Source: Thermoflexales bacterium
GTDB lineage: Bacteria; Chloroflexota; Anaerolineae; J036; Brachytrichaceae
DNA length: 64,000 bases
Direction of reading: 5' to 3'
Assembly (NCBI GenBank): GCA_025056965.1
Contig: JANWVF010000006.1
Span: 1 to 64,000, forward strand
Shown here: positions 45,511 through 55,340 of the stretch, one piece after another
How the letters are laid out: each line of letters starts with the position of its first letter
Position numbering within the stretch: position 1 is the first letter of the stretch
Position numbers and translations under genes: made by a program
The notes under the pieces: generated by a model
Seen by the model: the letters and a program-made list of their open reading frames with translations, nothing else
Database searches by the model: none
Told to the model about the DNA's origin: nothing

Positions 45511-46796
45511 TTGGCCTGGGCTATGTCGGCCTGCCGCTAGCTGTTGCCCTGGCCAAAGCCGGTCTCAAAGTCTTCGGCGTAGATATAGATTCGCGCAAGG
45601 TCGCACAGCTCAACGCCGGGAGAAGCTACGTCGCCGATGTTCCGACAGGTGACGTCGCTCAAGTCGTAGCCGCCCATTCGTTCACTGCCTCAACTGACTA
45701 CGACGTCCTGCGCGACTGCGATGCCATTTTTATCTGCGTGCCTACGCCGTTCGATGCGATGCGCGCGCCCGATTTGTCGTATGTGGTGAGCGCTGCTGAG
45801 GGCATCCGGCCTCGGCTAGTGCGTGGGCAGCTAGTTGTCCTCCAAAGCACGACGTATCCCGGCACGACGCAGGAAATCGTTCAGCCCATCCTGGAGCGCA
45901 GCGGCCTGAAGGCAGGTGCCGACTTCGACCTGGCCTTCTGTCCCGAGCGGATTGACCCAGGGCGCACCGATTGGAAGGTGACCAACACGCCCAAAGTCGT
46001 CGGCGGTGTTACCCCAACCGGCGCCCAGCGCGCAGCAGCGGTGTTGAGCACCTTAGGTGCGCCGATTCACTTGGTCTCTTCGCCGCGCGTGGCCGAAATG
46101 ACCAAGTTGCTTGAAAACATCTTTCGCTCGGTCAACATTGCGCTCGTCAACGAGCTCGCCCTCCTGTGCGAGCGGATGGGCATTGATATCTGGGAAGTGA
46201 TCGAAGCCGCCAAGACCAAGCCGTTCGGCTTTATGCCCTTCACGCCGGGCGCCGGCGTAGGTGGGCATTGCATCGGCGTGGATCCTTACTACTTGTCGTG
46301 GAAGGCGCGCGAGTATGACTTTTACACCAAGTTTATCGAGCTGGCTGCGGAGATGAATCAAAGCATGCCGTTCCACGTCGTGGACTTGATCGAACAGGCG
46401 CTCGACCGGCTGCATGTCGCTCTACGCGATGCGACGGTGATGGTGCTGGGCGTGGCCTTCAAACGCGACGTGGACGATCCACGCAATTCGCCGGCCGAAC
46501 GTGTGATCGAGTTATTGCTGCGGCGCGGGGCTAAGGTGATGTACCACGATCCATATGTGCCACGCTTCCAAGTCGGCGGCAACGTCTTCTACCGCGAGCC
46601 GGTCACGCTACTTTCTCAGCCTTTAAGCGAGGCGAATCTGCGCAAGGCACACTGCGCTGTGATTGTTACCGGCCATCGCTCGGTGGACTATGGGTTCGTC
46701 GTGCGCACTGCGCCGTCGGTGGTGGACTGTTGTAACGCGACGGCAGTTGTGGATGGCGATAAGTGCCATGTCGTGCGCCTGGGTGCAGGGCGCTAG
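45411..46796 (+). CDS. UDP-N-acetyl-hexosamine / UDP-glucose 6-dehydrogenase family protein
   Basis: VAVIGLGYVGLPLAVALAKAGLKVFGVDID, VLQSTTYPGTT, GAGVGGHCIGVDPYYL; no in-frame ATG at the N-terminus, TTG 45411 or GTG 45507 are the candidate starts (track start TTG 45288). Confidence 0.9.
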   Translation: MEADNYRLGESGGSTLQSVARSSIYRRDQRVAVIGLGYVGLPLAVALAKAGLKVFGVDIDSRKVAQLNAGRSYVADVPTGDVAQVVAAHSFTASTDYDVLRDCDAIFICVPTPFDAMRAPDLSYVVSAAEGIRPRLVRGQLVVLQSTTYPGTTQEIVQPILERSGLKAGADFDLAFCPERIDPGRTDWKVTNTPKVVGGVTPTGAQRAAAVLSTLGAPIHLVSSPRVAEMTKLLENIFRSVNIALVNELALLCERMGIDIWEVIEAAKTKPFGFMPFTPGAGVGGHCIGVDPYYLSWKAREYDFYTKFIELAAEMNQSMPFHVVDLIEQALDRLHVALRDATVMVLGVAFKRDVDDPRNSPAERVIELLLRRGAKVMYHDPYVPRFQVGGNVFYREPVTLLSQPLSEANLRKAHCAVIVTGHRSVDYGFVVRTAPSVVDCCNATAVVDGDKCHVVRLGAGR

Positions 46797-46865
46797 CGAC
46801 GCAGTCCGTCGCGTGCAGTATCCAGCGCATGCTTCGGCCGGCCAGCCACGGCGATTCCAGACGCG

Positions 46866-47978
46866 ATGAATGCCGAGCTGCCTTACTATCTCGCCTTTGC
46901 CCGCGTGAAGGGCATCGGCGCCGTGCGCATTCGGAAGCTCAAGACGCACTTCGGCTCGCTGCAACTCGCCTGGTCTGCCGGCGAATTCGACTTGGCGGCT
47001 TCCGGTCTCGATGTGCGATCAATCGGCGCGCTGGTTCAGGCGCGGCGAGTTATCGTTCCAGAGCGAGAAGTCGAACGCTTAATGGCCGCTGGCGTAACGG
47101 CGCTCACTTGGGAAGACTCCGGCTACCCTAAGCTGCTGCGCGAGGTGGCCGATCCGCCGCCGGTGTTGTTCGTGAAGGGTGCGCTAACGGATGCAGATGC
47201 ATGGGCCATAAGCATTGTCGGCACGCGCCGAGCGACGGTATACGGCCGCGAGGTCACAGAGATGTTGGCCGGCGAGCTAGCGCGCAATCACATCACAATC
47301 GTAAGCGGCATGGCGCGCGGAATTGACGCAGTTGCCCATCAAGCGGCGCTGAAGGCGGGCGGTCGTACCTTGGCCGTGCTGGGATGCGGCGTGGACATAG
47401 TGTATCCTCCAGAGCATCGCAAGCTGGCCCAGCAGATCGTCGAGAACGGCGCTTTGGTGAGCGACTATCCGCTCGGCACGCCTCCCGATGCCTCGAATTT
47501 CCCACCCCGCAATCGCATTATTAGCGGACTTAGCTTGGGTGTGGTCGTCGTCGAGGCCGATGAGCACAGCGGTGCGCTGATCACGGCTGAGTTCGCCGCC
47601 GAACAAGGGCGCGACGTATTCGCCGTGCCGGGTAACATCTTGAATCGCACCAGTCGCGGCACCAATCGGCTCATCCAGCAGGGCGCGCATATCGTGCTCG
47701 ACGTGCAGAGCATCCTGGAAGAGCTGAACCTTAACATGGTGGCGGATCGCGTGGAGGTCGAAGCAGCATTGCCGGAGAACGACACCGAGCGAGAGATTCT
47801 GGCGCGCTTGTCGCACGAGCCGACACAGGTGAACGAGCTAGTGCGCATGCTGGGAATGCCTCCTGCCGAAGTTGCGGCAGCGCTGGCGCTCATGGAGTTG
47901 AAAGGGCTAGTGCGCCAGGCGACCGGCACGAGCTACGTCTTAGCGCGCGACGCGCGCGTCGCATACCGGCTAGATTGA
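46866..47978 (+). CDS. dprA: DNA-processing protein DprA
   Basis: ISIVGTRRATVYGREV, IVSGMARGIDAVAHQAAL, TLAVLGCGVDIVYPPEH, FPPRNRIISGLSLGVVVVEA, C-terminal winged helix. Confidence 0.96.
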   Translation: MNAELPYYLAFARVKGIGAVRIRKLKTHFGSLQLAWSAGEFDLAASGLDVRSIGALVQARRVIVPEREVERLMAAGVTALTWEDSGYPKLLREVADPPPVLFVKGALTDADAWAISIVGTRRATVYGREVTEMLAGELARNHITIVSGMARGIDAVAHQAALKAGGRTLAVLGCGVDIVYPPEHRKLAQQIVENGALVSDYPLGTPPDASNFPPRNRIISGLSLGVVVVEADEHSGALITAEFAAEQGRDVFAVPGNILNRTSRGTNRLIQQGAHIVLDVQSILEELNLNMVADRVEVEAALPENDTEREILARLSHEPTQVNELVRMLGMPPAEVAAALALMELKGLVRQATGTSYVLARDARVAYRLD

Positions 47979-47992
47979 CATCATCGAGAGAT

Positions 47993-49066
47993 ATGTATCA
48001 CGCACTCATCATGGCCGGCGGCAGCGGCACACGGCTGTGGCCGCTTAGCCGCAAGGATCGCCCTAAACAGTCCTTGGCGCTGGTGGAGGCGCGGACGATG
48101 TTTCAAGTGACCGCCTACCGGCTACAGCCGCTCATTCCGCTGGAACGTGTGCATGTCGTCACCAATGCATCTGTAGCTTCCATCTTTAGATCTCAGGTTC
48201 CGGAGATTCCGGAAGCGAACTACATCATCGAGCCGAGCATGAAGGATAACGGCCCGGCCGTAGGCCTGGCACTCACGCACATCGCACATGCCGACCCGGA
48301 CGCAACAGTTGCTATTTTGACCGCCGATCATCACATCGGTAAGACGCCGGAGTTCCACCGGGCGTTGCGCGCTGCCTATGAGGTCGCTCAAGATGACTAC
48401 ATCGTCACCCTTGGCATTACGCCGACCCACGCAGCAACCAGCTTCGGCTACATTGAGCGCGGTGATGCGATCGGAGTGCATCAAGGCCTTGAGGTCTTTC
48501 GTGCCCAACGCTTCACCGAAAAGCCGAGGCAAGAAGTGGCACAGGCATATCTGGCCAGCGGCCGTCACTTCTGGAACAGCGGGATGTTCATCATGAAGTG
48601 TCGAGTTGGTCTGCATGAGTTCCGACGCCAGCAGCCGGAATTCGCCGCTGCGCTCGCTCAGCTTGAGCCGACGATCGGCGGCCCGGATTACGCCGATGCG
48701 TTGCAAGCTGCCTGGGCGATTGCGCCGAAGAAATCCATAGACTACGCCATCATGGAGGGCGCCGAGCGCGTGGCCGTCATTCCCGTGGACATTGACTGGA
48801 GCGACATCGGCAGTTGGGCCTCGCTGTTGGACATCTTGCCCAAAGATGCGCAGGGCAACGCGCTCTGCGGCAATCAGGTCCTAGCAATCGAAACTAGCAA
48901 TACCCTTGTCCGCGCCGGTGATCGCCTGGTTGCCGTCATGGGGCTGAAGGACACCGTCATCGTGGACACACCCGACGCGCTCTTGGTATGCTCGCTGGAG
49001 CGCGTCGCCGATCTTAAGCAGATCGTAGAACAGTTGCGCCAAGCGCAACGCGACGATCTACTCTGA
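47993..49066 (+). CDS. manC: mannose-1-phosphate guanylyltransferase
   Basis: HALIMAGGSGTRLWPLSRKDRPKQSLAL; FTEKPRQEVAQAYLASGRHFWNSGMF. Confidence 0.93.
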   Translation: MYHALIMAGGSGTRLWPLSRKDRPKQSLALVEARTMFQVTAYRLQPLIPLERVHVVTNASVASIFRSQVPEIPEANYIIEPSMKDNGPAVGLALTHIAHADPDATVAILTADHHIGKTPEFHRALRAAYEVAQDDYIVTLGITPTHAATSFGYIERGDAIGVHQGLEVFRAQRFTEKPRQEVAQAYLASGRHFWNSGMFIMKCRVGLHEFRRQQPEFAAALAQLEPTIGGPDYADALQAAWAIAPKKSIDYAIMEGAERVAVIPVDIDWSDIGSWASLLDILPKDAQGNALCGNQVLAIETSNTLVRAGDRLVAVMGLKDTVIVDTPDALLVCSLERVADLKQIVEQLRQAQRDDLL

Positions 49067-49072
49067 ATGGAA

Positions 49073-49756
49073 TGTATGCTGGCAGACTATGCTCGCATCC
49101 TGTTGCGCCGGTGGTGGCTGGTGCTGTTGCCGGCTGCGCTTGTCCTGGCCATCACTGTGGTGACGACGCGGCCGGCTGCACCGATCTACGTCGTGACCAT
49201 GTCATTCGCCGTTGGGCTGCCGCCGGAGCCGCTGCGCGCGCAGGTCTACAACTACGACCGGCATTACAACTGGCTAGCGTCAGAGTATGTGACCCAGGGC
49301 TTCTCGTTGATCATCGGCAAGGGCGTCTTTGCTGACAACGTGGCCAAGCGACTTGCGCAGCGCGATGTGGTGTTGCCTGCGCCTTTAGCCGGCGCGATTC
49401 GCTCCGAGTATCGCTCGAGCGTGATGGTCGTCTATGTCTCGTGGCCTGATCCGACACAAGCCACGCAGATCGCCCAAGCAGTGGTGGACGAGTTGAACGA
49501 GAACTATGAAGCCTATTGGCCACAGTTGAAAGGTGCGGGCACCTCCCCTGTGCGGCTGATGGATCCAATCGTCCCCGTGCCGACGGCGGCGCCGCTGCGT
49601 GATCGCTTCGACTTGCCGATGCGGATGCTCGTCGGTTTGCTTGCCGGCGCGGCGCTCGTCTTGTTGTGGCATCATCTCGACCCGGTGATCAGGGAACGTC
49701 GCCAAGTCGAACGCATGGGCCTGAGCGTCATCGCCGAAATCCCTGAGCGGTTGTAG
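49073..49756 (+). CDS. Wzz-like chain-length/co-polymerase membrane protein
   Basis: N- and C-terminal TM segments flanking extracytoplasmic domain; DYARILLRRWWLVLLPAALVLAI. Confidence 0.75.
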   Translation, partial: CMLADYARILLRRWWLVLLPAALVLAITVVTTRPAAPIYVVTMSFAVGLPPEPLRAQVYNYDRHYNWLASEYVTQGFSLIIGKGVFADNVAKRLAQRDVVLPAPLAGAIRSEYRSSVMVVYVSWPDPTQATQIAQAVVDELNENYEAYWPQLKGAGTSPVRLMDPIVPVPTAAPLRDRFDLPMRMLVGLLAGAALVLLWHHLDPVIRERRQVERMGLSVIAEIPERL

Positions 49757-49773
49757 GAATCGTTCACGAAATT

Positions 49774-50424
49774 ATGGAACTCCAAGACTACATCCAAATC
49801 GTCAAGCGGCGCTGGTGGATCGTCGTGCTGACCGCGGTGTTTGCAGCGGTTGGCGCGTTCGTCTTCAGCCGGTTGCAAACGCCGATCTATAAGTCATCCA
49901 TGAAGCTCACCATTCAGCCGGCGCGCACCGATTTCGGCCAAACCCAGGCTGCCAAGCAATTGCTCCTGTCCTACATCAGCATCATCCGCACCGAGCGCAA
50001 CGCAGCGGAGGTCGGCAAACGCCTCCAGCTAGATTACTCGCCGGCTTACATCTACGGTCAAACGCGCATGGCCGACGACGCTGCTAGCTACGGCGTAGAG
50101 ATCGAGGTGCGCGACTACGACGGTGAGACGGCCAATCGCATCGCGCGGGAATGGGCTCAATTGTTCGTCGAGTTTCGCAACCGAGATAACGCCAAACAAC
50201 GCCGTGAAGATCGCGTCGAGGCGATCCTGGGCGACGATCCGCGCTACGTGCAGGACTATCCGCGCACCGGCGTGAACACGGCGGCAGGCTTGCTTCTGGG
50301 CTTAGCCGTCGGTGTGGCGATTGCTGCGCTGCTTGAATGGCGCCAGTCTGCGTTGTTACAAACGGCCAGAGATGTTGAGCGCAACCTCGCGCTTCCCGTC
50401 GTCGGTGCCATCCCGGCCGATTGA
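49774..50424 (+). CDS. Wzz-family polysaccharide co-polymerase
   Basis: MELQDYIQIVKRRWWIVVLTAVFAAVGAFVFSRLQTPIYKSSMKLTI. Confidence 0.85.
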   Translation: MELQDYIQIVKRRWWIVVLTAVFAAVGAFVFSRLQTPIYKSSMKLTIQPARTDFGQTQAAKQLLLSYISIIRTERNAAEVGKRLQLDYSPAYIYGQTRMADDAASYGVEIEVRDYDGETANRIAREWAQLFVEFRNRDNAKQRREDRVEAILGDDPRYVQDYPRTGVNTAAGLLLGLAVGVAIAALLEWRQSALLQTARDVERNLALPVVGAIPAD

Positions 50425-50430
50425 CCTGCT

Positions 50431-51054
50431 ATGAACCTGATCACACTTGCCGAACCCACATCGCCCGCTGCTGAGGCTTACCGCACGTTACGCACCAACC
50501 TGCACTTCGCCATGCTCGACGCGCCGCTGCGGACGCTGCTCGTCGCCTCGCCGGATTCTGGCCAGAGCGCAGCGAAAGTGTTGGCCAACCTGGCCGTCAC
50601 ATGGGCGCAAGTTGGAAAGCGCGTCATCGCCGTGGATGCCGACCTGCGCGAACCGTCGCTGCATGCCGCCTTCGACGCGCCAAACGCTGCCGGATTGACC
50701 GACTGGCTCGAAAGCAGCGGCGGCTCAGATGATCCGCCGCTGTGCGCGACCCGTCTGCCGAATTTGAGCTTGTTGCCCAGTGGGACACCGCCGGCCATCC
50801 CTGCCGATCTGATTAGCTCAGACCGCATGGCGCGTGCTATTCAACGCCTCGCTGATATGGCCGACCTAGTCTTGTTCAGTGCGCCGCCGTTCGGCCGTTT
50901 CAGCGATGCAGCTGTATTGGCTTCGCGCGTGGATGGCGTGCTGCTTGTTGTAGAGGCCGGCAAGACCCGCCGTGATCATGCGCAGCAAGCCAAGGATATC
51001 CTGGCACGCGCACACGCGCGGTTGATCGGCGCAGTGATGTTGGGCACGAAGTGA
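50431..51054 (+). CDS. CpsD/CapB-like BY-kinase family protein with degenerate P-loop
   Basis: EAYRTLRTNLHFAMLD; ASPDSGQSAAKVLANLAVTWAQVGKRVIAVDADLREPSLHAAFD; no Tyr cluster at C-terminus. Confidence 0.85.
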   Translation: MNLITLAEPTSPAAEAYRTLRTNLHFAMLDAPLRTLLVASPDSGQSAAKVLANLAVTWAQVGKRVIAVDADLREPSLHAAFDAPNAAGLTDWLESSGGSDDPPLCATRLPNLSLLPSGTPPAIPADLISSDRMARAIQRLADMADLVLFSAPPFGRFSDAAVLASRVDGVLLVVEAGKTRRDHAQQAKDILARAHARLIGAVMLGTK

Positions 51055-51160
51055 TCGCGCCGACACGCAGTCTGCTGCGCACCGGCGATGCTGCTGCCGA
51101 CGAGCAACGCGCTCAACGCCGAATGGCGATTGTGGGTCGGCTATAATTCGCGCGCTAATT

Positions 51161-52744
51161 GTGGAGAGGGTCCTCAATCGCGTGATACACCGCCCAACTC
51201 AAACCTCAGATTATTGGTCCGCCCTCACGCTTACAGCGGACGACGTTGACTTTCTTTACGGTTTCATTCTTGAGGCAGGTAGACCTCAACGCACTTCGGA
51301 CTTAGCGCTGGCGCTTATCCGCCACCGTGTTGACCGAGAAAATGCCGAATTGCGTCGCAAATGGGCCGATAACAACGTCTATCAGCCCAAAAAGCGGTAT
51401 GCCGTGGGTGAGCGGTTGATTTTCCCCGCGTTGAAGTTCGCCTCTGGACAGGTCATCGGCGTGCGACCGGGCAACAATCCCGAGCTGGGTGAATTCGAGG
51501 TCATCGCCGTGCAGTTTGATGATGGCCGGCGCCGCGAATTCGCGGCTGCCTATCTGCGTCCGCATCGCTTGAACGATCAAGACGTGGCGACGCTCTTCGA
51601 TGAAACACATCTCCGATCACCTGAGGAACTGTATGAAGCCCATGGCCAACCGGTCAAGGCCGCGTTGGAAGCCGCGCTTGAGCGCAACGACGACTTCATC
51701 CGCATCGGCGATGAGTGGTTCTTGCGCGCCATGATGGCCGAAGTGAACATCGGCCACCTGAACCTTGCTGAAGCGGTGCTCGACATGGCCAACGGTGGGC
51801 CGCTGACGACAGATGTCATCTTGCGTGACCTGGGGCTGCCGCCGGATGTCAGCGCAAAAGTGCAAGAAGCATCGTTGAACAGCGCGCTGGCGATGGATCC
51901 GCGTTTCGACGAGGTCAGCCTGAACGATACGCCGGCGTGGTTTCTCCGCCGGCTAGAACCACCCGAGGTGCGCGAGATCCCCGAGCCGCTACGTGCTGAG
52001 CGCTGGCCAGGGCGAATGACCCTGCGACCTGAACTCGCGGCGTTAGCCTATGAGTTGGACGACGAGCTGGAGTTCGACGAGTCAATGCCGCTGCCGTCGG
52101 CGCGCAGCGCGACGCTTATCTTGACCTTCCCGCATCGTCGCGCCGGCACCCTGGGGTGGTCGCGCGCGGCTGCAGCTGTTTTACCCCAAGCGCGTAAGCC
52201 GCGCGTTCCCGTTCGCTTCAAAGATCGCTTCACCAAGAAAGAGATGACGGTATGGCTGGTGCGCGAGGGGCGCTACATTTGGGGGCTGGCTGACTGGTTC
52301 AAGGCCAATGACCTCCCGGCCGGCGCCTACATTGAGCTGACGCGCAGCGACGCCGAGAACGTGTTCTGGATAGATTACCGTCGCCGCAGACCCAAGCGCG
52401 AATGGGTGCGCGTCGCCAGCGTGCGCGATGGCCGATTGCACTTAGAGACCGCGCAGCGCGCCGTCGCTTGCGAAGTGGATGAGCTGATGTCGGTTTTCGT
52501 GGACGATCCCCGCATGCTGGATGCGCTGCGCGCCGAGCGCCGACGTGACGTGATGCAAGCCATGCGCGAGGCCTTCCCGGAGATCGCGAAGCTAAGTCCG
52601 CAGGGCAACGTACACGCCCGGACGCTCTACGCTGTAGTGAACACAATCACACGCAGCGCGCCGTCCGATGTGTTCGCCGCGTTGATGGCGGTCGGCACGT
52701 ATGTGCCGGTAGGAGACAACTACTGGCATTTAGGCGAGCGATGA
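51161..52744 (+). CDS. uncharacterised 527 aa protein with possible SH3-like and winged-helix segments
   Basis: Long ORF, good coding composition; YAVGERLIFPALKFASGQVIGVRPGNNPELGEFEVIAVQFDDGRRREFAAAYL; no family recognised. Confidence 0.75.
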   Translation: MERVLNRVIHRPTQTSDYWSALTLTADDVDFLYGFILEAGRPQRTSDLALALIRHRVDRENAELRRKWADNNVYQPKKRYAVGERLIFPALKFASGQVIGVRPGNNPELGEFEVIAVQFDDGRRREFAAAYLRPHRLNDQDVATLFDETHLRSPEELYEAHGQPVKAALEAALERNDDFIRIGDEWFLRAMMAEVNIGHLNLAEAVLDMANGGPLTTDVILRDLGLPPDVSAKVQEASLNSALAMDPRFDEVSLNDTPAWFLRRLEPPEVREIPEPLRAERWPGRMTLRPELAALAYELDDELEFDESMPLPSARSATLILTFPHRRAGTLGWSRAAAAVLPQARKPRVPVRFKDRFTKKEMTVWLVREGRYIWGLADWFKANDLPAGAYIELTRSDAENVFWIDYRRRRPKREWVRVASVRDGRLHLETAQRAVACEVDELMSVFVDDPRMLDALRAERRRDVMQAMREAFPEIAKLSPQGNVHARTLYAVVNTITRSAPSDVFAALMAVGTYVPVGDNYWHLGER

Positions 52745-52783
52745 GCCAGAGTACGCGAGAGCATCCATAAGCGATTACGAGCG

Positions 52784-53200
52784 ATGAAGCTGCTGAGACC
52801 GACAGAGAACACCCCTTTCCACATTGACTACACGTGGTTTGAGAAGAACGGTCAAGATGTGAACGTGCTGATCTATAAATGCCTGACGCCGGAGCAGCAG
52901 GAGCGGCTGGCCGGATCACCGACGGATGAAGCCATTGACTTCGTGGACGAAGTGACCGGTGAAGTCAGGCGCGTGACGCGCGCGATGCAGATGATTCGCA
53001 CCGAGCGCGCTAACGATCCGACGTTCATCAATCCCCGTCTGCCTTTGGCCGAGTCCGTCTTCCGCGTTTTTTTGCTCAACGACAACCAACCGCTGACGCC
53101 CGTCGAATTGGCCGCCCGCATCGGACGCAAGCCGTCCGAGATCCTCGCCCAGCTCGGCGGGCGCGCTGTTTATAATGGTATTCGGCCAATTATGAACTAG
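52784..53200 (+). CDS. uncharacterised 138 aa protein with C-terminal HTH-like segment
   Basis: FRVFLLNDNQPLTPVELAARIGRKPSEILAQLGGRAVYNGIRPIMN; ends TAG at 53198-53200. Confidence 0.72.
   Translation: MKLLRPTENTPFHIDYTWFEKNGQDVNVLIYKCLTPEQQERLAGSPTDEAIDFVDEVTGEVRRVTRAMQMIRTERANDPTFINPRLPLAESVFRVFLLNDNQPLTPVELAARIGRKPSEILAQLGGRAVYNGIRPIMN
53171..53176 (+). promoter_or_regulatory. -10 box TATAAT inside the 138 aa CDS, candidate tRNA promoter
   Basis: TATAAT 23 nt upstream of the tRNA 5' end; no convincing -35. Confidence 0.4.
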
Positions 53201-53273
53201 CCCCCGTAGCTCAACAGGATAGAGCAGGGCACTTCTAATGCCGAGGTTGTGAGTTCGAGTCTCGCCGGGGGCG
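53200..53273 (+). tRNA. tRNA-Arg (TCT)
   Basis: Acceptor GCCCCCG/CGGGGGC, D-arm GCTC/GAGC, anticodon loop CTTCTAA (TCT 53234-53236), T-arm GTGAG-TTCGAGT-CTCGC, discriminator G; CCA not encoded. Confidence 0.93.
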
Positions 53274-53427
53274 CTCGTCGTGCGCTGCGTCGTAGCGCAC
53301 GGAGAACCAAGCTGTGCCGGTTCGGCGCATCTGACTCTCGCATCGAACGCGCGCGAGCATCCGGAAGGGGGAAGCGGAGGTGCCTATTTATAACAACTTC
53401 GCATCAGACTAACTATAATCTGAAGGC

Positions 53428-54021
53428 GTGGTCATGGATGTCCAGCCGATTGTGCTCATTGGGCGCTGGGCCAGGCTGGAGCCGCTATGCGTGGAGCATG
53501 CCGAAGCGTTGTGGCCGCAGGCCGATGAACCTGAAATCTGGCGCTACATGCCATATGGGGAGGTCAATTCGCTCGACCGCTTGCGCGCCGTGATTCAGGA
53601 ACTGCTCAGCCGACAGGCGCGCGGAACCGACTTGTGCTTCACAGTGTTTAATCATGTGACGGGCGCCGCGGCCGGCATGACGCGCTACATGATGATTGAC
53701 CGGCCTAACCGAAGCCTGGAGATCGGCGGCACTTGGTATGGCAAAGACTACCGCCGCACGGCGATGAACACAGAGTGTAAGTATCTCTTGTTGAAGCATG
53801 CTTTTGAGGCCCTGGGGTGCATCCGCGTGCAGCTCAAGACCGACCTGCGGAACACGCGCAGCCAGCGCGCGATCGAGCGCCTGGGTGCTGTGCGCGAAGG
53901 CGTGCTGCGCAAACATATGATCATGCCCGACGGTTACCATCGCTCATCCGTGATCTACAGCATCATTGATGATGACTGGCCGTCGGTCAAAGCCCACCTT
54001 GAGCGCTTGCTGGCCGCGTAA
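53428..54021 (+). CDS. GNAT-family (RimJ/RimL-type) N-acetyltransferase
   Basis: EIGGTWYGKDYRRTAMNTECKYLLLKHAFEALGCIRVQLKTDLRNTRSQRAIERLGAVREGVLR. Confidence 0.92.
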   Translation: MVMDVQPIVLIGRWARLEPLCVEHAEALWPQADEPEIWRYMPYGEVNSLDRLRAVIQELLSRQARGTDLCFTVFNHVTGAAAGMTRYMMIDRPNRSLEIGGTWYGKDYRRTAMNTECKYLLLKHAFEALGCIRVQLKTDLRNTRSQRAIERLGAVREGVLRKHMIMPDGYHRSSVIYSIIDDDWPSVKAHLERLLAA

Positions 54022-54155
54022 GTCTCCAGCCACGTGATCCCCTGGTATGTGTGCTTGAGTTCTGCTTGATTCGTTACACCTAGTCGGTAGCCTAAACCGC
54101 TTTAGGAATCCGAGAAACACATTCTCAGAAGTCAAAGAAGGAAAGGAGAGATGCT

Positions 54156-55316
54156 ATGCGAATCGGAATTTTGACAGGTGGCGGTGATGTGCCCGGGTTG
54201 AATTCGGCCATCAAGGCAGCCACATTACGACTGCTCGACGCCGGCCATGAGATGATCGGCATCCGGCGCGGCTGGTATGGCTTACTGCACTTGAACATGG
54301 ACGATGAAAACAGCGTGCGGCAGCTCACAATGCGGCTTGATCGGAATGCCGTGCGCACGGTAGATCGCACCGGCGGCACCTTTTTGCACACCAGCCGCAC
54401 CAACCCGGCCAACGTGAAAGCGAAGGATGTGCCGGAGTTCCTCAAGCACACGACCGTGTTTGCCAGCGGACTGGCCGACCGTTACGACTTCACCCAGCAC
54501 GTGCTGAGCGTGCTCCACTTCTTGGGCATAGACGCGCTCATCACCATCGGCGGCGACGATACGCTGAGCTATTCACTGCGGTTGCACAATGAAGGCTTTC
54601 CGATCGTTGCCATCCCTAAGACGATGGACAACGATGTGCGCGGCACGGAGTACTGCATCGGTTTCAGCACGGCCGTCACCCGCGCGCTGGATTTCATCCA
54701 TAACATGCGCACCTGCACCGGAAGCCACGAGCGCATCGCCGTGATCGAGCTGTTCGGACGCTACAGCGGTGAGACCGCTCTGATGTCCTCTTACTTGGGG
54801 AATGTGGATCGCTGCTTGATTGCCGAAGTGCCGTTCGACATCGAGAAGCTATGCGACTATCTGTTGCAAGACAAGCGGTCCAACCCTAGCAATTATGCAA
54901 TGTTGGTCGTCTCGGAGGGCGCGCGCCCGGTGAACGGCAGCATGATCGAGCGCGGCGAGGCCGACGCCTATGGACATCGCAAGCTGGGCGGCATCGGCGA
55001 CTACATCAGCGAGCAGATCAAGCGGCTGACCGGCGAGCACACGATGTATCAAAACGTCGCTTATCTGATGCGCTCTGGCGCACCGGACGCGCTGGACGTG
55101 ATGGTGTCCAGCAATTTCGGCGCGTTCGCGGCGGACTTGGTCTTGCAAGGGCGCTACGGGCGAATGGTGGCGTTGCAGGGCGGCAAGTACACCAGCGTCC
55201 CATTAACCGAAGTGGGCGGCGGACCGCGCCCCCTCGACGTCGAGGAACTGTATGACGCCGAGCATTACCGCCCGCGCATCCGCAACGTCGAGAACAAACC
55301 GATGTTCCTCTATTGA
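54156..55316 (+). CDS. 6-phosphofructokinase, PPi-dependent-type active site
   Basis: [68 protein letters not shown]. Confidence 0.92.
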   Translation: MRIGILTGGGDVPGLNSAIKAATLRLLDAGHEMIGIRRGWYGLLHLNMDDENSVRQLTMRLDRNAVRTVDRTGGTFLHTSRTNPANVKAKDVPEFLKHTTVFASGLADRYDFTQHVLSVLHFLGIDALITIGGDDTLSYSLRLHNEGFPIVAIPKTMDNDVRGTEYCIGFSTAVTRALDFIHNMRTCTGSHERIAVIELFGRYSGETALMSSYLGNVDRCLIAEVPFDIEKLCDYLLQDKRSNPSNYAMLVVSEGARPVNGSMIERGEADAYGHRKLGGIGDYISEQIKRLTGEHTMYQNVAYLMRSGAPDALDVMVSSNFGAFAADLVLQGRYGRMVALQGGKYTSVPLTEVGGGPRPLDVEELYDAEHYRPRIRNVENKPMFLY

Positions 55317-55340
55317 TGATCTTCTTGAGCGCAGATCGCG

